Of a DNA stretch of 21,563 nt, positions 1-9,853 are shown one piece after another. Within the stretch, counting starts at the first letter, position 1, and each line of letters starts with the position of its first letter. Both the position numbers and the translations under genes were made by a program. The DNA comes from Batrachochytrium dendrobatidis JAM81 (Eukaryota > Chytridiomycota > Chytridiomycetes > Rhizophydiales): assembly GCF_000203795.2 (NCBI RefSeq), contig NW_006281119.1, positions 1-21,563 on the forward strand, given 5' to 3'. The notes beneath the pieces were generated by a model, which was given only the letters and a program-made list of their open reading frames with translations, did no database searches and had not been told where the DNA came from.

Positions 1-1111
1 AGCAAAATTTGGACAAATCGAAATGGCTCAAATTTACAGCTAAAACCAAAATGGTATACAATCGCATTGATGTAGAGTTGAACATTATCTTGCAGTGATT
101 GACTGTTGGTTTGGAATAAACAATGCTGAATATTGGTTGTAGTTTTGTACTTGACATTGACTGTTGATTCGATATACATTATGAATTATTATAAACAGTG
201 TCAGTGATATGATGCTCACAAACTATGATTTAAACTGAAATAGTCTTGAACCGGCGTTTGTTGTTTCTGTTGTATTTTGAATCACAGATACGATTGCAAT
301 CTAGTTCAACAATAATCATGGCATATATCAGTAATGCAAACAACAGTTGCATGCCAACACTGTTATTTGGTGGTCCATTTATGTCAATATGGCTGCAAGT
401 TGTTGTTATATCACATATTCTGGACATGGTTTTGATATTACGCATCCAGTTCCATCACATTGTTGCTGACCCATTATTGTAATGCTGTATGTCACCATAA
501 TCATGGACATGAACATGAACATGTGGTTTCACGTATAATATTACAACCATGCATGTCGTTAGTTGAATCATCACTACTAGTGTATAATACACTACACTAC
601 ATGTATGTTGACATGTGTTGTACCAATTTGATTGCATTGCTACAATGTGGCATGCTCCAACCTGTTTGAATGACTGTTGTGCAACATATTGGTATTGACC
701 ACATGTGATACTGGTCACCAACAAAGTGATCAGCGGTATTCGATCGTATCATTCAATCACTGACTGCCAATACTTCAATTATGAATATTATCCACCATTT
801 CATGACACCATCTGATACATTCAGTGCACAGTAGCTGATTGGTGCAATATGATCAATTCAAGCATACTATTACATTGGAAATGGTGGTGACAATGCAAGG
901 TGTTTATTGGACAAACAAGACTGAATGCTTACATGACAAATGCAAATTGACAGTATAAATCATATAATACACACTGCAGTACAACATATTCTAAACGAGG
1001 TTGTTGATAGCGTGATTCCAGTTTTACAATGAAATTGAATTACCAAGCAGTTTATTATCCAAACATTGATTTACCATGCACTTTTAGTTATGGTGGTTTG
1101 TGTAGAAATAT
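1..1111. other. Gene-poor repeat-like stretch
   Basis: No convincing gene is visible on either strand. The DNA is AT-rich and made of short CA/TG-type words, like the other long intergenic tracts here. It contains copies of dispersed repeats described separately (near 217-244, 271-338 and 837-855). The first 43 bases are open in one frame and end in TAA at 41-43, and another frame is open to TAG at 73-75, so the 3' tip of a gene lying to the left is possible. An AATAAA at 115-120 would suit such a gene. This is too short to call. Confidence 0.5.
271..338 (+). repeat. Dispersed repeat, copy 1 (inverted partner at 2949-3017)
   Basis: About 68 bases match the reverse complement of 2949-3017 with six differences that I can count, all transitions. 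The core, around GATTGCAATCTAGTTCAACA, is identical. The similarity stops sharply on both sides. It lies in gene-free DNA and has no coding content I trust. Confidence 0.8.
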
Positions 1112-2011
1112 TCAAGTAGACTTTTTATATCCAATGAACCTCAGCATTTGTCGTTTGAATCTATTAAACTTTGAACGTAATGAAGGAAGTTGAATATCAT
1201 ATTCTTGCAGTACACTAGATTCACTTGAATATCTAGCAATTTTAGTTGTTGGTACAAAGTGCACTTTAGCTTCCCTTGAACCAGCATCGTGACTTGATTT
1301 CTGATGATGTTTTTTAGAATGATCGTGTTTTGAGCCGTGGGGTTTAAAAGTAGATCCAGGTTTCAAGATGGATTTTAATTCTGGAGTAGGTTCAGATACA
1401 ACTCTGATTGATTTTTCTTCGAGAGGTTCAAGAGCCAACTTGCGACACACCCATAATCTTCCTAGCTTCAGCATCTTCAAATTCTTTTTATCAGATGAGC
1501 TCATTCTACGCTCCTTTTGTTTAGTTTCTAGTATTCTTTCCTTTGCCTTGGTGCTCATCTTGTGCGGATATCCGTCTCCAACATCAGTTGGAATTTCCAT
1601 ACCCATATTCTTCATTATTTTTTCGACTCTATCCAGTTTTTGCTGAGGTGTGAGAATGGGCCGTTCATTCTCTGGGATATAGTTTTTAGGAAGATGACAG
1701 ACGTCGTCGTATAGTGTGTTGTCAAATATATCATCATCTGACTGTTTGGACTAAGAGTATGACGATAATTCATTGGACTGTTCAACAGAGCTGTCTGAAT
1801 CATCGGGATCTATAGTCGACTGAGCTACATCATGATTGGTTCCAGTTGATTGTTGCTCTGTTCCAGTTGAAGCGCAAATACCAGTGTGTTGCTGCATGTG
1901 TGTTGAACATTCTTTTACAGGTTCTGATTTGCTGGCAGACGGACTATCAATGACTACTGCACTGACTGTCACCGACAACAGTGACAACACAATAGTCGAT
2001 ATGAATTTCAT
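1112..2011 (-). pseudogene. Secreted protein gene interrupted by an in-frame TAG
   Basis: One reading frame runs from ATG at 2011 to TGA at 1112-1114 (300 codons) and is broken only by TAG at 1751-1753. The start gives a typical signal peptide (MKFISTIVLSLLSVTVSA), then a Ser/Thr/Gln-rich acidic stretch up to the stop. Beyond it the same frame goes on for about 210 codons with an acidic patch (SDDDIFDN), then a Lys/Arg-rich region, a His/Lys cluster and a basic C-terminus. No plausible intron removes the TAG: I see no GTA-type donor just upstream. I read it as a nonsense mutation in a chytrid secreted-protein gene. Stop readthrough or a base-call error would look the same. The second half holds SILK (1361-1372) and KVHF (1256-1267) motifs. 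Function unknown. An ATG at 1615 in the same frame could give a 167-residue product without a signal peptide. Confidence 0.65.
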
Positions 2012-2948
2012 CCTGTCGACCAAAATGAATGTGATAAAGCTTGTCAATTAGTAGGACAATTCTTGGTAATGAATGGGTCAGTTGTGGATATGGACCATAC
2101 CTTCATAGCGATTAAATATATAATCAAGACACAAGGGTTATATAAGCTTACGCAGCAACAACGCAACTGCTATTTAGGTATATGTAGCACATATACTCAT
2201 GTGTAGGCTGTTTTATGCACAACTCTTCAGCCATTGAATGAAACAGGACTCATAGTCAAGGACTGGTGACCCTGACCCATATACTAAAGAATATGTCAAG
2301 ATCGATTGGCATATTCAGTCAGTTTCAAGTTACGGTCAGTATAGGGTAACAGTTTATCCACACAACAGCTGGTCAAATATTAGTGGTAAAATCCTTCAAA
2401 CGGCTGCTTCAACACTTGATCTAGTGATATGATACTGTGTTGCAGTCCTGTTCAATGCAGTATGGATTGATGGTCATATCAGCAGTATCAATACTTTATG
2501 CCAACTGTAATACTTTCAATACGCCAACTCAAAGTATTGCCAATGATTAGAAAGCTTCAACAGAACTCTTGAACTGACAATTGTCATGCTATCAATAGTA
2601 TGAACATCCGACTCAATACTGTACATGACTGATTGTCAAGAGTCTTGCAGCATTTACTTGTCAAACTGGATTCCTGTTTCGATTATACAAACATGACATC
2701 AAACACATGTCTACTTTGGAACAAGACGTTGAGTTGAATGTCCAGCAATATACAAAAATATACAAAAACAGCACGAATTGAATGTCAAAACTCGATTACT
2801 AACAATTTCAAATCTACACAAACGAATACGACAACTTGCAGTCTAGTCATGTAAACGGAACACTAACAGTGTTGGTGTGTAATAAACAGCCAGTGTCATG
2901 TCATGGTTGACAATACAGTGGTGTTGTTGGTGATTGACATGCATGGTT

Positions 2949-3017
2949 GCATTACTGACATGTGTCATGATTGTTGTTGAACTAGATTGCAATCGTATCC
3001 GTGATTCAGAATACAAC
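2949..3017 (-). repeat. Dispersed repeat, copy 2 (inverted relative to 271-338)
   Basis: The reverse complement matches 271-338, including the full core around GATTGCAATCTAGTTCAACA. The counted differences are transitions only, several in a CpA/TpG to TpA context. It lies in non-coding DNA. Confidence 0.8.
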
Positions 3018-3974
3018 AAATGTGTACAGAGTTGTATGGACAATATTGACAGTCCAACACAATACATGAATGTGGGTTCAAACTTGGTGACCATACAATG
3101 TATGATTACCAAATGTGTCGAGTATCCATGCGGGATACTAAATGGTAATATGTGATGATCCAAGGGACTCGTATCACCAATGTTTGTGTGCCATAATTCC
3201 ACTATTTGACTTGGTAAACAATAGGAATTACACCTATTGATCAATTTACTTTTCTGATTGCTCATCATACATTCTACTTGTTCGTGTCACCAAGATACAA
3301 ACAATCAATTACTACAAGACTGACTATAACTCATATTTATTAATAAATGACTCTTCCAACCATTTCAACATATTATTGTTTTATTACATCTTTTCATTAT
3401 CATTGAAAAAACCAAGTCTGCTGATCCTGAATTACTGTGCAACTCCCATTACACTTTTGATTTGTTATTTTCTGTCAACTACTAACAGTTACAGATCATA
3501 CACACACACCTCCATTTAAATTAATATAAATCAGATTACACAAAACTCCAACAGAGTTGTTGGTTGTTGATGGGCAAGTTGGATATAAAGTTGTTTTCAA
3601 TCAATCCGTTGGCAATCATGATAGCATACTTTGATTTGTATGTACGCAATATTGCTGTCATTTTGTGTATGATGTTTCCTATTTCTACAAACGCATTCCA
3701 TTTCCAGCTGTTTCCTTTGCAGACATTTGATGTTGTGTAACAATGAGGGTGTAAAATGTAGTACAGAAATAGACGACTAAATTACAATTATTCCAACGGA
3801 TTTAGCACTCTTGTTCAAGTAAAACGGTATCATCCGATGCTCACTATACACTACTTGTACGTTGAATCATGCCAATCACTTGCTATTTTAACAAGCATGA
3901 AATATCACAACAATATTGATGACCAACTAATAGCCGAGTGTCAACTCATTTCAGTCTCAGTTTATACTCATTTC

Positions 3975-4000
3975 TTAACCCTAACCCTTGACCATAACCC
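3975..4000 (+). repeat. Short interstitial telomere-like repeat
   Basis: The bases hold two perfect TAACCC units in tandem (TTAACCCTAACCC), followed by a degenerate CTTGACCA and another TAACCC. Complemented, this is the TTAGGG telomere unit common in fungi. It is too short to be a telomere. It may be an interstitial remnant or a chance run. Confidence 0.4.
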
Positions 4001-4204
4001 TTTTCAGAGTGAAGCTGCATAATCAACCATATGATATTTGAATACACAGGTGGCGGTTTAATCAAAATTGTGGATCGTCATATAAAGGGATATCCCTTCA
4101 AAGTTTGGCATTGATAACAAATCAATATCAACCCTGACAACAACACAAGCCCTTAGGACGACCATTCAAGGAATATGCTTTTAATATCATTCATTCAATA
4201 ATGG

Positions 4205-4212
4205 ATATAAAT
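4205..4212 (+). promoter_or_regulatory. TATA box of the split secreted gene
   Basis: TATAAATA ends 58 bases before the ATG at 4271. The spacing resembles that of the TATA boxes before three minus-strand secreted genes in this window, which supports 4271 as the start. Confidence 0.6.
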
Positions 4213-4270
4213 ACAGTTCAAAACCCGACTTGTTGAATGACATTACAACTTGCTCAACCAAACCAGTAGA

Positions 4271-4768
4271 ATGAAACTCGCAGTTGCTGTATTGTCATCG
4301 ATCTTGCTTGCCTGCTCGGTTACTACAGCCAATCCAGTCAACCCCAGTGCAACTACAGATGTTGAATCTAACACTTTTCCGACTCATAATCCAAACGGTA
4401 TAGGCATAAGTGGTCTTGATACACTTCCAAACATCATCAAAGATTTGCTCAAAGAATACGTAAAGATAGATTATGATCGTAATCAGCAAAAAATACCGCA
4501 TCGCTTTACAAAACATCAATATATAGATCAACAGAATCTAGTAAAGCTCTTGGGGAGAAAGATTAAAGTTTTGGAATATAAACTTCGAGAAAACGGTGGC
4601 AGTCCAGAATATGATGGTGAAATTCAGAAGGCTAAGTTTGATCTTGAAATTCAAAAATCCAAACTTGCCGATCTTGGAAGACGCTATCATGAGTGTGAGT
4701 CCAGGTATAATTATTTTAAAATTAGATTGCAGGCCATCAATGAACTGTTAGACATTGGTAATGTATGA
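4271..4768 (+). pseudogene. 5' half of a secreted protein gene, cut by a copia element
   Basis: The ATG at 4271 opens a signal peptide (MKLAVAVLSSILLACSVTTA), followed by a Pro/Thr/Asn-rich spacer and a charged helical region with heptad-like Lys/Glu/Leu spacing (roughly residues 75-155). Host sequence ends at 4745. The remaining codons and the TGA at 4766-4768 come from the 5' LTR, so the truncated product is about 165 residues with a short LTR-coded tail. The rest of the gene resumes at 10194 in the same frame. Without the transposon and one target copy the two parts total 281 codons including the stop. The type fits a lineage-specific chytrid secreted family. Its function is unknown, and no catalytic motif is seen. 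A TATA box lies at 4205. Confidence 0.8.
4741..4745 (+). repeat. Target site duplication, left copy
   Basis: TGAAC directly precedes the 5' LTR and is repeated exactly at 10189-10193 after the 3' LTR. Five bases is the usual target duplication of Ty1/copia integrases. Confidence 0.9.
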
Positions 4769-5103
4769 CATTTGTAATAGGACCCAGACAGTCAGGATGG
4801 GGTCTAGTAACAAGCATTGTATAAACAAGTAAGCTATACAATGCTTAGATATGGTGATGACCGTTGCCTCACTCTATGCAAAGACTGTAACGCTTGGGAA
4901 CCCTTAACGGTGAAGCTTAGGAGTGACGCTTATACCGCCACTAATTCACCACTACTACTTACTATATATAAGAGACAAAGTTCTCTTATCAACAATAAAT
5001 CACGACTATTCTGATTCATTCCTTCTTCTTGTCTTACATCTCTGTGATCTTCCTCTAAAAACTTATACTACATTAATATGTCACTATACGTTAATGAACA
5101 AGA
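4746..5103 (+). repeat. 5' LTR
   Basis: Identical base for base to 9831-10188 by eye. It holds a TATA run (4963-4971) as the likely U3 promoter, an AATAAA (4994-4999) and the gag start codon (5078). The first 23 bases carry an in-frame TGA that ends the interrupted host gene. Confidence 0.95.
4963..4971 (+). promoter_or_regulatory. LTR TATA box
   Basis: The TATATATAA run lies about 107 bases before the gag ATG, in the position expected for the retrotransposon promoter. The copy in the 3' LTR is at 10048-10056 and faces the downstream half of the host gene. Confidence 0.6.
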
Positions 5104-8100
5104 GGTTATGAGCCCAGACTCACAGCAGGTCAAGATCGCTGAAGGTCTTATTATTACGGTATTGACCCAGGACAATTACACTGTCTGGGCAAACCAAATG
5201 GAGGCCGCCTTCGAAACTCTGGATCTATGGGAATCTCACATCATAGGTGAACTTCCAGAAAAGATCGAGCGCGACTACAAATTAAAGGAATTCAAGGCAA
5301 GAGGAATCTTGCAGGCAACAGTGAGCAGTAAATTCAAGTTTATGCTCTGTGACAGTAATGGAGTACAACTTGACGCCAGGAAAATCTGGGTCGGACTCAA
5401 GAACCATTATGTTGACTACTGTAAAAGATCGCTGACGCGATCAGAGGAAGCCATGGCAAATCTGCAGTACGATCCCAGGAAGGGAGTCGAGGAACTGTAC
5501 AACACTATGACGAGTCTACGTCATAAGATTGCAGCGGCAAATATATTTTGGGGTGAGAAAGTGTTTGCATCAAGGGTGATGGCAAAACTTGTTTCCAAGA
5601 GCAGAGAATGGCGCTACTTCGAAGGACATACAGTGCGATGGACCGACGAAATGTTAAGCCCCAACAAATTCCTGTCGGAACTCATCGAAGAGGAAATTAA
5701 ACTCATCAACATGGGTGCACTACCGAGGCACGGTGTAGATGACACCATATACGAGGCGAACTATGCGTCTAGAAATCATAGGAACCTACGGAAAGGTTCA
5801 ACATCACATGGGCCAAATGCACACGGCGCAAAGCAAGGCAATTCTAGTCGGGATGACTATTTTGCAGCAAACCATGAGATGGATACTTATTATCGTAGAG
5901 AGCAGGGACGTCGACCCTATGAACAAAGAAACGACGATCAAGACAGAATGCCCGCATGCCATAATTGTGGTAATATAGGCCACTATGCAAAGGACTGTCG
6001 ACCAGCTCCAAGGAACGGCAATTACCGACAATCGTCACCGAAATTCTTCTCCAAAGGGCCACGATCAAACAACCAAGACCGATCAAGGAATAATCAATCG
6101 GCAGACGGAATGTTTGTAGCAATGGATGACAAGAAAAGGGACGTTGTAATTGACGAGGCATGTAGCTCCATCGATAGGAGTGATATGTTCATATTGGACT
6201 CGGGAGCCTCCAGCCATATGGTATGCCGACCTGAATGGGTGTATGATTTTGTACCGTGCAGCAACCGACAGGTCAAGGCATCAGGACAAGACATGCACAA
6301 TGTCATCGGTACTGGAACAGTGGAAATCCTGTGCAATATAGGTCACAGGACTGTTTCCATTCAACTGGGTAATGTTCTAGTGGTGCCAACTTTCGGAGTC
6401 AACCTTATCTCTGAAAATATACTCGAAGACAAAGGATGTCAGATCAGTATTTTCAAAAAGGTCAGAACGATAAGAAAGTCAAATGGCGAAGTTATCATGA
6501 CTACCCGTAGAGACGGAGGCGTAAACGCAGTAAACTGCGAGGCTATAATATCTGATGAGGAACGTGCAATGGCTCATGCTACAGTAATTGCAACAGCTAA
6601 TCACGCGTCAGAAGTATTTAGAAAGCCCACAGACACTGCTGGCTGGCATAAAAGACTGGGGCATATAAATGTCGAATCGATCAAGAACTTGGCCGACAAA
6701 TCGGAAGGTCTTGACATCATACCGGGAAAGACCAAAGAGAGGTCTCAGTGCGTGGCATGTATCAAAGGCAAGGCCGTTCGACACCCGTTCCCGAAAACAA
6801 GTACACATGTGGCGACTCAAGTCAATGTGTTACTACACATGGATCTAGAAGGGCCGTTTCATGACACGGCTCTAGGTGGATACAAGTATTACCTGATCAT
6901 AGTAGATGATTACTCAAGGTATTCCCACCTGTATCCAATGATCTCAAAAGATCAAACGTTCCAGCGGTTCAAGGAACATGTTGCCGCTGTCGAATTAAGT
7001 AAAGGCTTACCGGTTCGAGCGATCCGAACCGATAATGGAGGGGAGTTTACCTCCAGTGCGTTCCAACAGTTCCTGAAGCTTAAAGGAATTGCAGTACAGA
7101 GAACGACGCCTTACACTCCACAGCAAAATGGAGTTGCCGAACGCAAGAATCGGACAATAGTTAGCGCTGTACGCGCTATGTTTGCCAGTTGCAAGCTTGG
7201 TCGAGAATTCTGGGCAGAGGCAGCAATGACTGCAGTGTATCTACAGAATCGGTCTCCTAACAAGGCGCTAGGCCAAAGAACACCATACGAGCTATGGACA
7301 GGAGAGCTGCCAAAGGTGATGCATCTCAGGACGTTCGGATGTGCAGCGTATGCACTCAGACCAAAGCAACTGCTGACTAAATTGGACACACGCACTAGAA
7401 GGTGTGTATTTATCGGTTATCACTCACAGGCCAAGGCATACAAGCTGTTTGACCTTGAAAGCAAAAAGATGATAACAAGCAGGGATGTGGAGTTTGCTGA
7501 AGAGGAGTTTCCTTCACTCTCTAATCCCGTTCGTCGGAACAATACCGTACCAGCAATGACACTGTACGAAGAGGCACCATTATTTACTCATAGCTACAAT
7601 TTACGCGGTGGTGTTACACCGTCTGTACCTATTGCGATAGATAATGTGGTAAGTCCAAAAACATCAGAAACTCCAGGAAATCCAGATTGTGCGAGTACGC
7701 CAATTGGAGGGGAGTCAGAACCAGGTCGCCGACAAGTACCAAGAGTAGTACCGACTGCAAGGAATACAGCGAGGATGACTGTAGCAGATCGCGGGACCGA
7801 GGTCACAACAAGCGATGAACGCATAACTCAGGAGGAGTTATTAGGGCGTGGCATCAGCAGGAATAAGGCTATCAAGACATCGTTAAATGAGTCGAGTCTA
7901 GCCGGTTATAGGAAACCGAACCAGAAACCGAGATCGAAATCTCAAGGTTCGAGGAAAGCAGTTCAGGAACGTCCAGTTGACGTTATGAACAGGGACAGAG
8001 CCACGATGGCTGCTCCCACAGAATCGACGGTCACGGCTGATTATCCAGGAGCGATATCAGAGACTGCTGACGCGTCTGAGCCGAGCATACAGGCTGCGGT

Positions 8101-9853
8101 GGAACAGAGAATGGTTGAGGATTTGCCAACCAATACAAGTCAAGATGACAGTGATCTGGAAGAGTCAGATCAATACTACTCGTACACTCACGGGAGTGGT
8201 ACCAGTAATGCCGATGAGTCGAATAACGCAGTGGCAGTTATATCGAACGGATCATCGAGGAACATTGTGCCAGAAACATGGCAACAGGCTATGATGTCGA
8301 GTGATGCAGATCTATGGAAAGAAGCCGCAGACGCAGAAATGGATTCTTTGTACAAGAATAACACATGGCAAGAATGCGCTCTTCCATCAGGATTCAAGGC
8401 CATCAAAGTCAGATGGGTCTTCAAGATCAAGTACAAGGCTGACGGTACTATTGACAAGTACAAGGCCAGATTAGTAGCGAAAGGATTCGCTCAAGTACCA
8501 GGCATCGACTTTCACGAAACATATGCTCCGGTATTAAAATTCACTTCTTTGCGAATCATATTGGCACTAGCTGCAATCTATGATTGGGAAGTTGACCATA
8601 CGGATGCGAACAATGCCTTTCTGAATGGCACAATTGACGAGGAGCTCTATATCGAGCTGCCTGAAGGATACAACAACAGCACAGGAGGGGCAATCAAACG
8701 AGTAGGAAGACTACAAAAAGCTCTTTATGGATTACGACAAGCGCCGTACCAATGGAACAAGGTTCTGGTGGACAAGTGCTTGAATATGGGATTTACGCAA
8801 TGCATGACGGATAAATGTATCCTCATTCTGTCAGCCAAGGACAGGTTTGTCATGATTGCTATATATGTGGATGATATCCTGTTTGTTGGTAACAACAGGA
8901 GTTTACTCGAAAGGATGAAGTCGAAACTGTTCAAGGAATTTAGCATGAAGGACTTGGGTCCAATTCATACGTGCCTGAACATAAGGATAATTCGCAATCG
9001 AATGGGTCGAACTATCACCCTATCCCAGTCGCACTATCTCTCTGATGTACTAGAGAAATTTCGCATGTCAAATTGCAATCCAAAGTTTATTCCACTGTAC
9101 CCTTCGAACCCATTACCAGCAGCTGAGGAAACGGATCCGGTTACATCCGCACCTTACAGAGAAGCAGTCGGGTCACTAATGTATGCTATGATAGCAACAC
9201 GCCCGGACTTGGCCGCTGCAGTTGGACAAGCTGCCCGACATATGCACCATGCGACTGATCAACATTGGAATGCAGTCAAGCTCATACTACACTACGTGCA
9301 AGGAACGTTAAGTTACGCACTAGAACTAGGAGGAACCAACGCATCATTGAGTGGTTACTCAGATGCCGATTGGGCTGGAGACGTAAAGACCAGGAAGTCT
9401 ACGTCTGGATATTTATGTTATGTAGGCAATGCACTTGTATCGTGGAGGTCATCAAAACAGACGTGTGTGGCCGTATCTACTATGGAAGCCGAATATACTG
9501 CTGCCGAATCAGCATCGCGAGAATTATTGTTTCTGCGCGATCTACTTGGAGAGTTAGGTTTCGAACAAGATGGACCAACAACGCTATACTGTGATTCGCA
9601 ATCGGCGATATCAAACATGATTGGACCATCCGTCGTACACGAGGCAACCAAACATATAGGCATTAAGATTAATGCATTACGAGACAGAATCAGCCAGGGA
9701 CTGATCAAACCAGAGTACATCGGTACTAAGGATCAAGTAGCTGATATTCTGACAAAAGGATTACCAAGACCCGCCTTCGAACAATTCGTCAACCTGCTCG
9801 GTCTTCGAGAGTGTTCTCGACGTGGAGGGGTGTTAGACATTGGTAATGTATGA
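5078..9853 (+). CDS. Copia-type gag-pol polyprotein (1591 aa)
   Basis: This single frame encodes all proteins needed for copia-type retrotransposition in cytoplasmic particles followed by nuclear integration. In order: UBN2-type Gag (about 20-220); CCHC zinc knuckle (294-307, CHNCGNIGHYAKDC); aspartic protease with DSGAS (Asp374); integrase zinc site H524/H529/C558/C561; catalytic core D589, D652, E688 with 35 residues between the last two; a long Ser/Thr-rich linker; RVT_2 reverse transcriptase with YVDD at 1263-1266; copia RNase H with Asp1429, Glu1470 or Glu1472, and Asp1506; and the usual C-terminal ADILTKGL motif. All key residues are present. Gag and Pol are fused without a frameshift. 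The first ATG (5078) lies in the LTR, as in yeast Ty1. A second in-frame ATG (codon 11) lies in the primer site. The TGA lies in the 3' LTR. Confidence 0.95.
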   Translation: MSLYVNEQEVMSPDSQQVKIAEGLIITVLTQDNYTVWANQMEAAFETLDLWESHIIGELPEKIERDYKLKEFKARGILQATVSSKFKFMLCDSNGVQLDARKIWVGLKNHYVDYCKRSLTRSEEAMANLQYDPRKGVEELYNTMTSLRHKIAAANIFWGEKVFASRVMAKLVSKSREWRYFEGHTVRWTDEMLSPNKFLSELIEEEIKLINMGALPRHGVDDTIYEANYASRNHRNLRKGSTSHGPNAHGAKQGNSSRDDYFAANHEMDTYYRREQGRRPYEQRNDDQDRMPACHNCGNIGHYAKDCRPAPRNGNYRQSSPKFFSKGPRSNNQDRSRNNQSADGMFVAMDDKKRDVVIDEACSSIDRSDMFILDSGASSHMVCRPEWVYDFVPCSNRQVKASGQDMHNVIGTGTVEILCNIGHRTVSIQLGNVLVVPTFGVNLISENILEDKGCQISIFKKVRTIRKSNGEVIMTTRRDGGVNAVNCEAIISDEERAMAHATVIATANHASEVFRKPTDTAGWHKRLGHINVESIKNLADKSEGLDIIPGKTKERSQCVACIKGKAVRHPFPKTSTHVATQVNVLLHMDLEGPFHDTALGGYKYYLIIVDDYSRYSHLYPMISKDQTFQRFKEHVAAVELSKGLPVRAIRTDNGGEFTSSAFQQFLKLKGIAVQRTTPYTPQQNGVAERKNRTIVSAVRAMFASCKLGREFWAEAAMTAVYLQNRSPNKALGQRTPYELWTGELPKVMHLRTFGCAAYALRPKQLLTKLDTRTRRCVFIGYHSQAKAYKLFDLESKKMITSRDVEFAEEEFPSLSNPVRRNNTVPAMTLYEEAPLFTHSYNLRGGVTPSVPIAIDNVVSPKTSETPGNPDCASTPIGGESEPGRRQVPRVVPTARNTARMTVADRGTEVTTSDERITQEELLGRGISRNKAIKTSLNESSLAGYRKPNQKPRSKSQGSRKAVQERPVDVMNRDRATMAAPTESTVTADYPGAISETADASEPSIQAAVEQRMVEDLPTNTSQDDSDLEESDQYYSYTHGSGTSNADESNNAVAVISNGSSRNIVPETWQQAMMSSDADLWKEAADAEMDSLYKNNTWQECALPSGFKAIKVRWVFKIKYKADGTIDKYKARLVAKGFAQVPGIDFHETYAPVLKFTSLRIILALAAIYDWEVDHTDANNAFLNGTIDEELYIELPEGYNNSTGGAIKRVGRLQKALYGLRQAPYQWNKVLVDKCLNMGFTQCMTDKCILILSAKDRFVMIAIYVDDILFVGNNRSLLERMKSKLFKEFSMKDLGPIHTCLNIRIIRNRMGRTITLSQSHYLSDVLEKFRMSNCNPKFIPLYPSNPLPAAEETDPVTSAPYREAVGSLMYAMIATRPDLAAAVGQAARHMHHATDQHWNAVKLILHYVQGTLSYALELGGTNASLSGYSDADWAGDVKTRKSTSGYLCYVGNALVSWRSSKQTCVAVSTMEAEYTAAESASRELLFLRDLLGELGFEQDGPTTLYCDSQSAISNMIGPSVVHEATKHIGIKINALRDRISQGLIKPEYIGTKDQVADILTKGLPRPAFEQFVNLLGLRECSRRGGVLDIGNV
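5104..5119 (+). other. Primer binding site for an initiator tRNA-Met half molecule
   Basis: GGTTATGAGCCCAGAC begins directly after the 5' LTR. Its complement matches the conserved anticodon arm of eukaryotic initiator tRNA-Met (GGGCTCATAACC core), not the tRNA 3' end. Drosophila copia and yeast Ty5 are known to prime from such a cleaved 5' half of tRNA-iMet. A match to the CAU anticodon forces an ATG into the site, and it is in frame with gag (codon 11). Confidence 0.85.
9822..9830 (+). other. Polypurine tract
   Basis: GTGGAGGGG abuts the 3' LTR, where plus-strand DNA synthesis would start. It also encodes the Gly-rich end of Pol. It is short and contains one T, which is acceptable for copia elements. 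Confidence 0.7.

Larger units (their letters stand above)
2012..4204. other. Long intergenic stretch, repeats only
   Basis: This stretch carries the upstream region of the secreted gene ending at 1112. TATA-like runs lie near 2116-2123 and 2139-2145, further from the ATG than in the other secreted genes here. Then come roughly 2 kb of CA/TG-rich DNA with one dispersed inverted repeat (2949-3017) and a telomere-like patch (3975-4000). On the minus strand an ATG-less frame of about 80 codons runs through roughly 3555-3790, but it resembles nothing I know and may be chance. No RNA gene is recognised. Confidence 0.5.

Noticed and set aside
455..724. His-rich short frames on both strands (GAACAT repeat near 505-525)
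   Set aside because: They arise from short CA/TG repeats in gene-free DNA, with no promoter or splice context.
3555..3790. Minus-strand open frame of about 80 codons without ATG
   Set aside because: It has some protein-like composition but no start, no clear splice sites and no recognisable motif.
4817..5014. Small frames repeated in both LTRs (also 9902-10099)
   Set aside because: They are chance frames in LTR sequence and are duplicated only because the LTR is.
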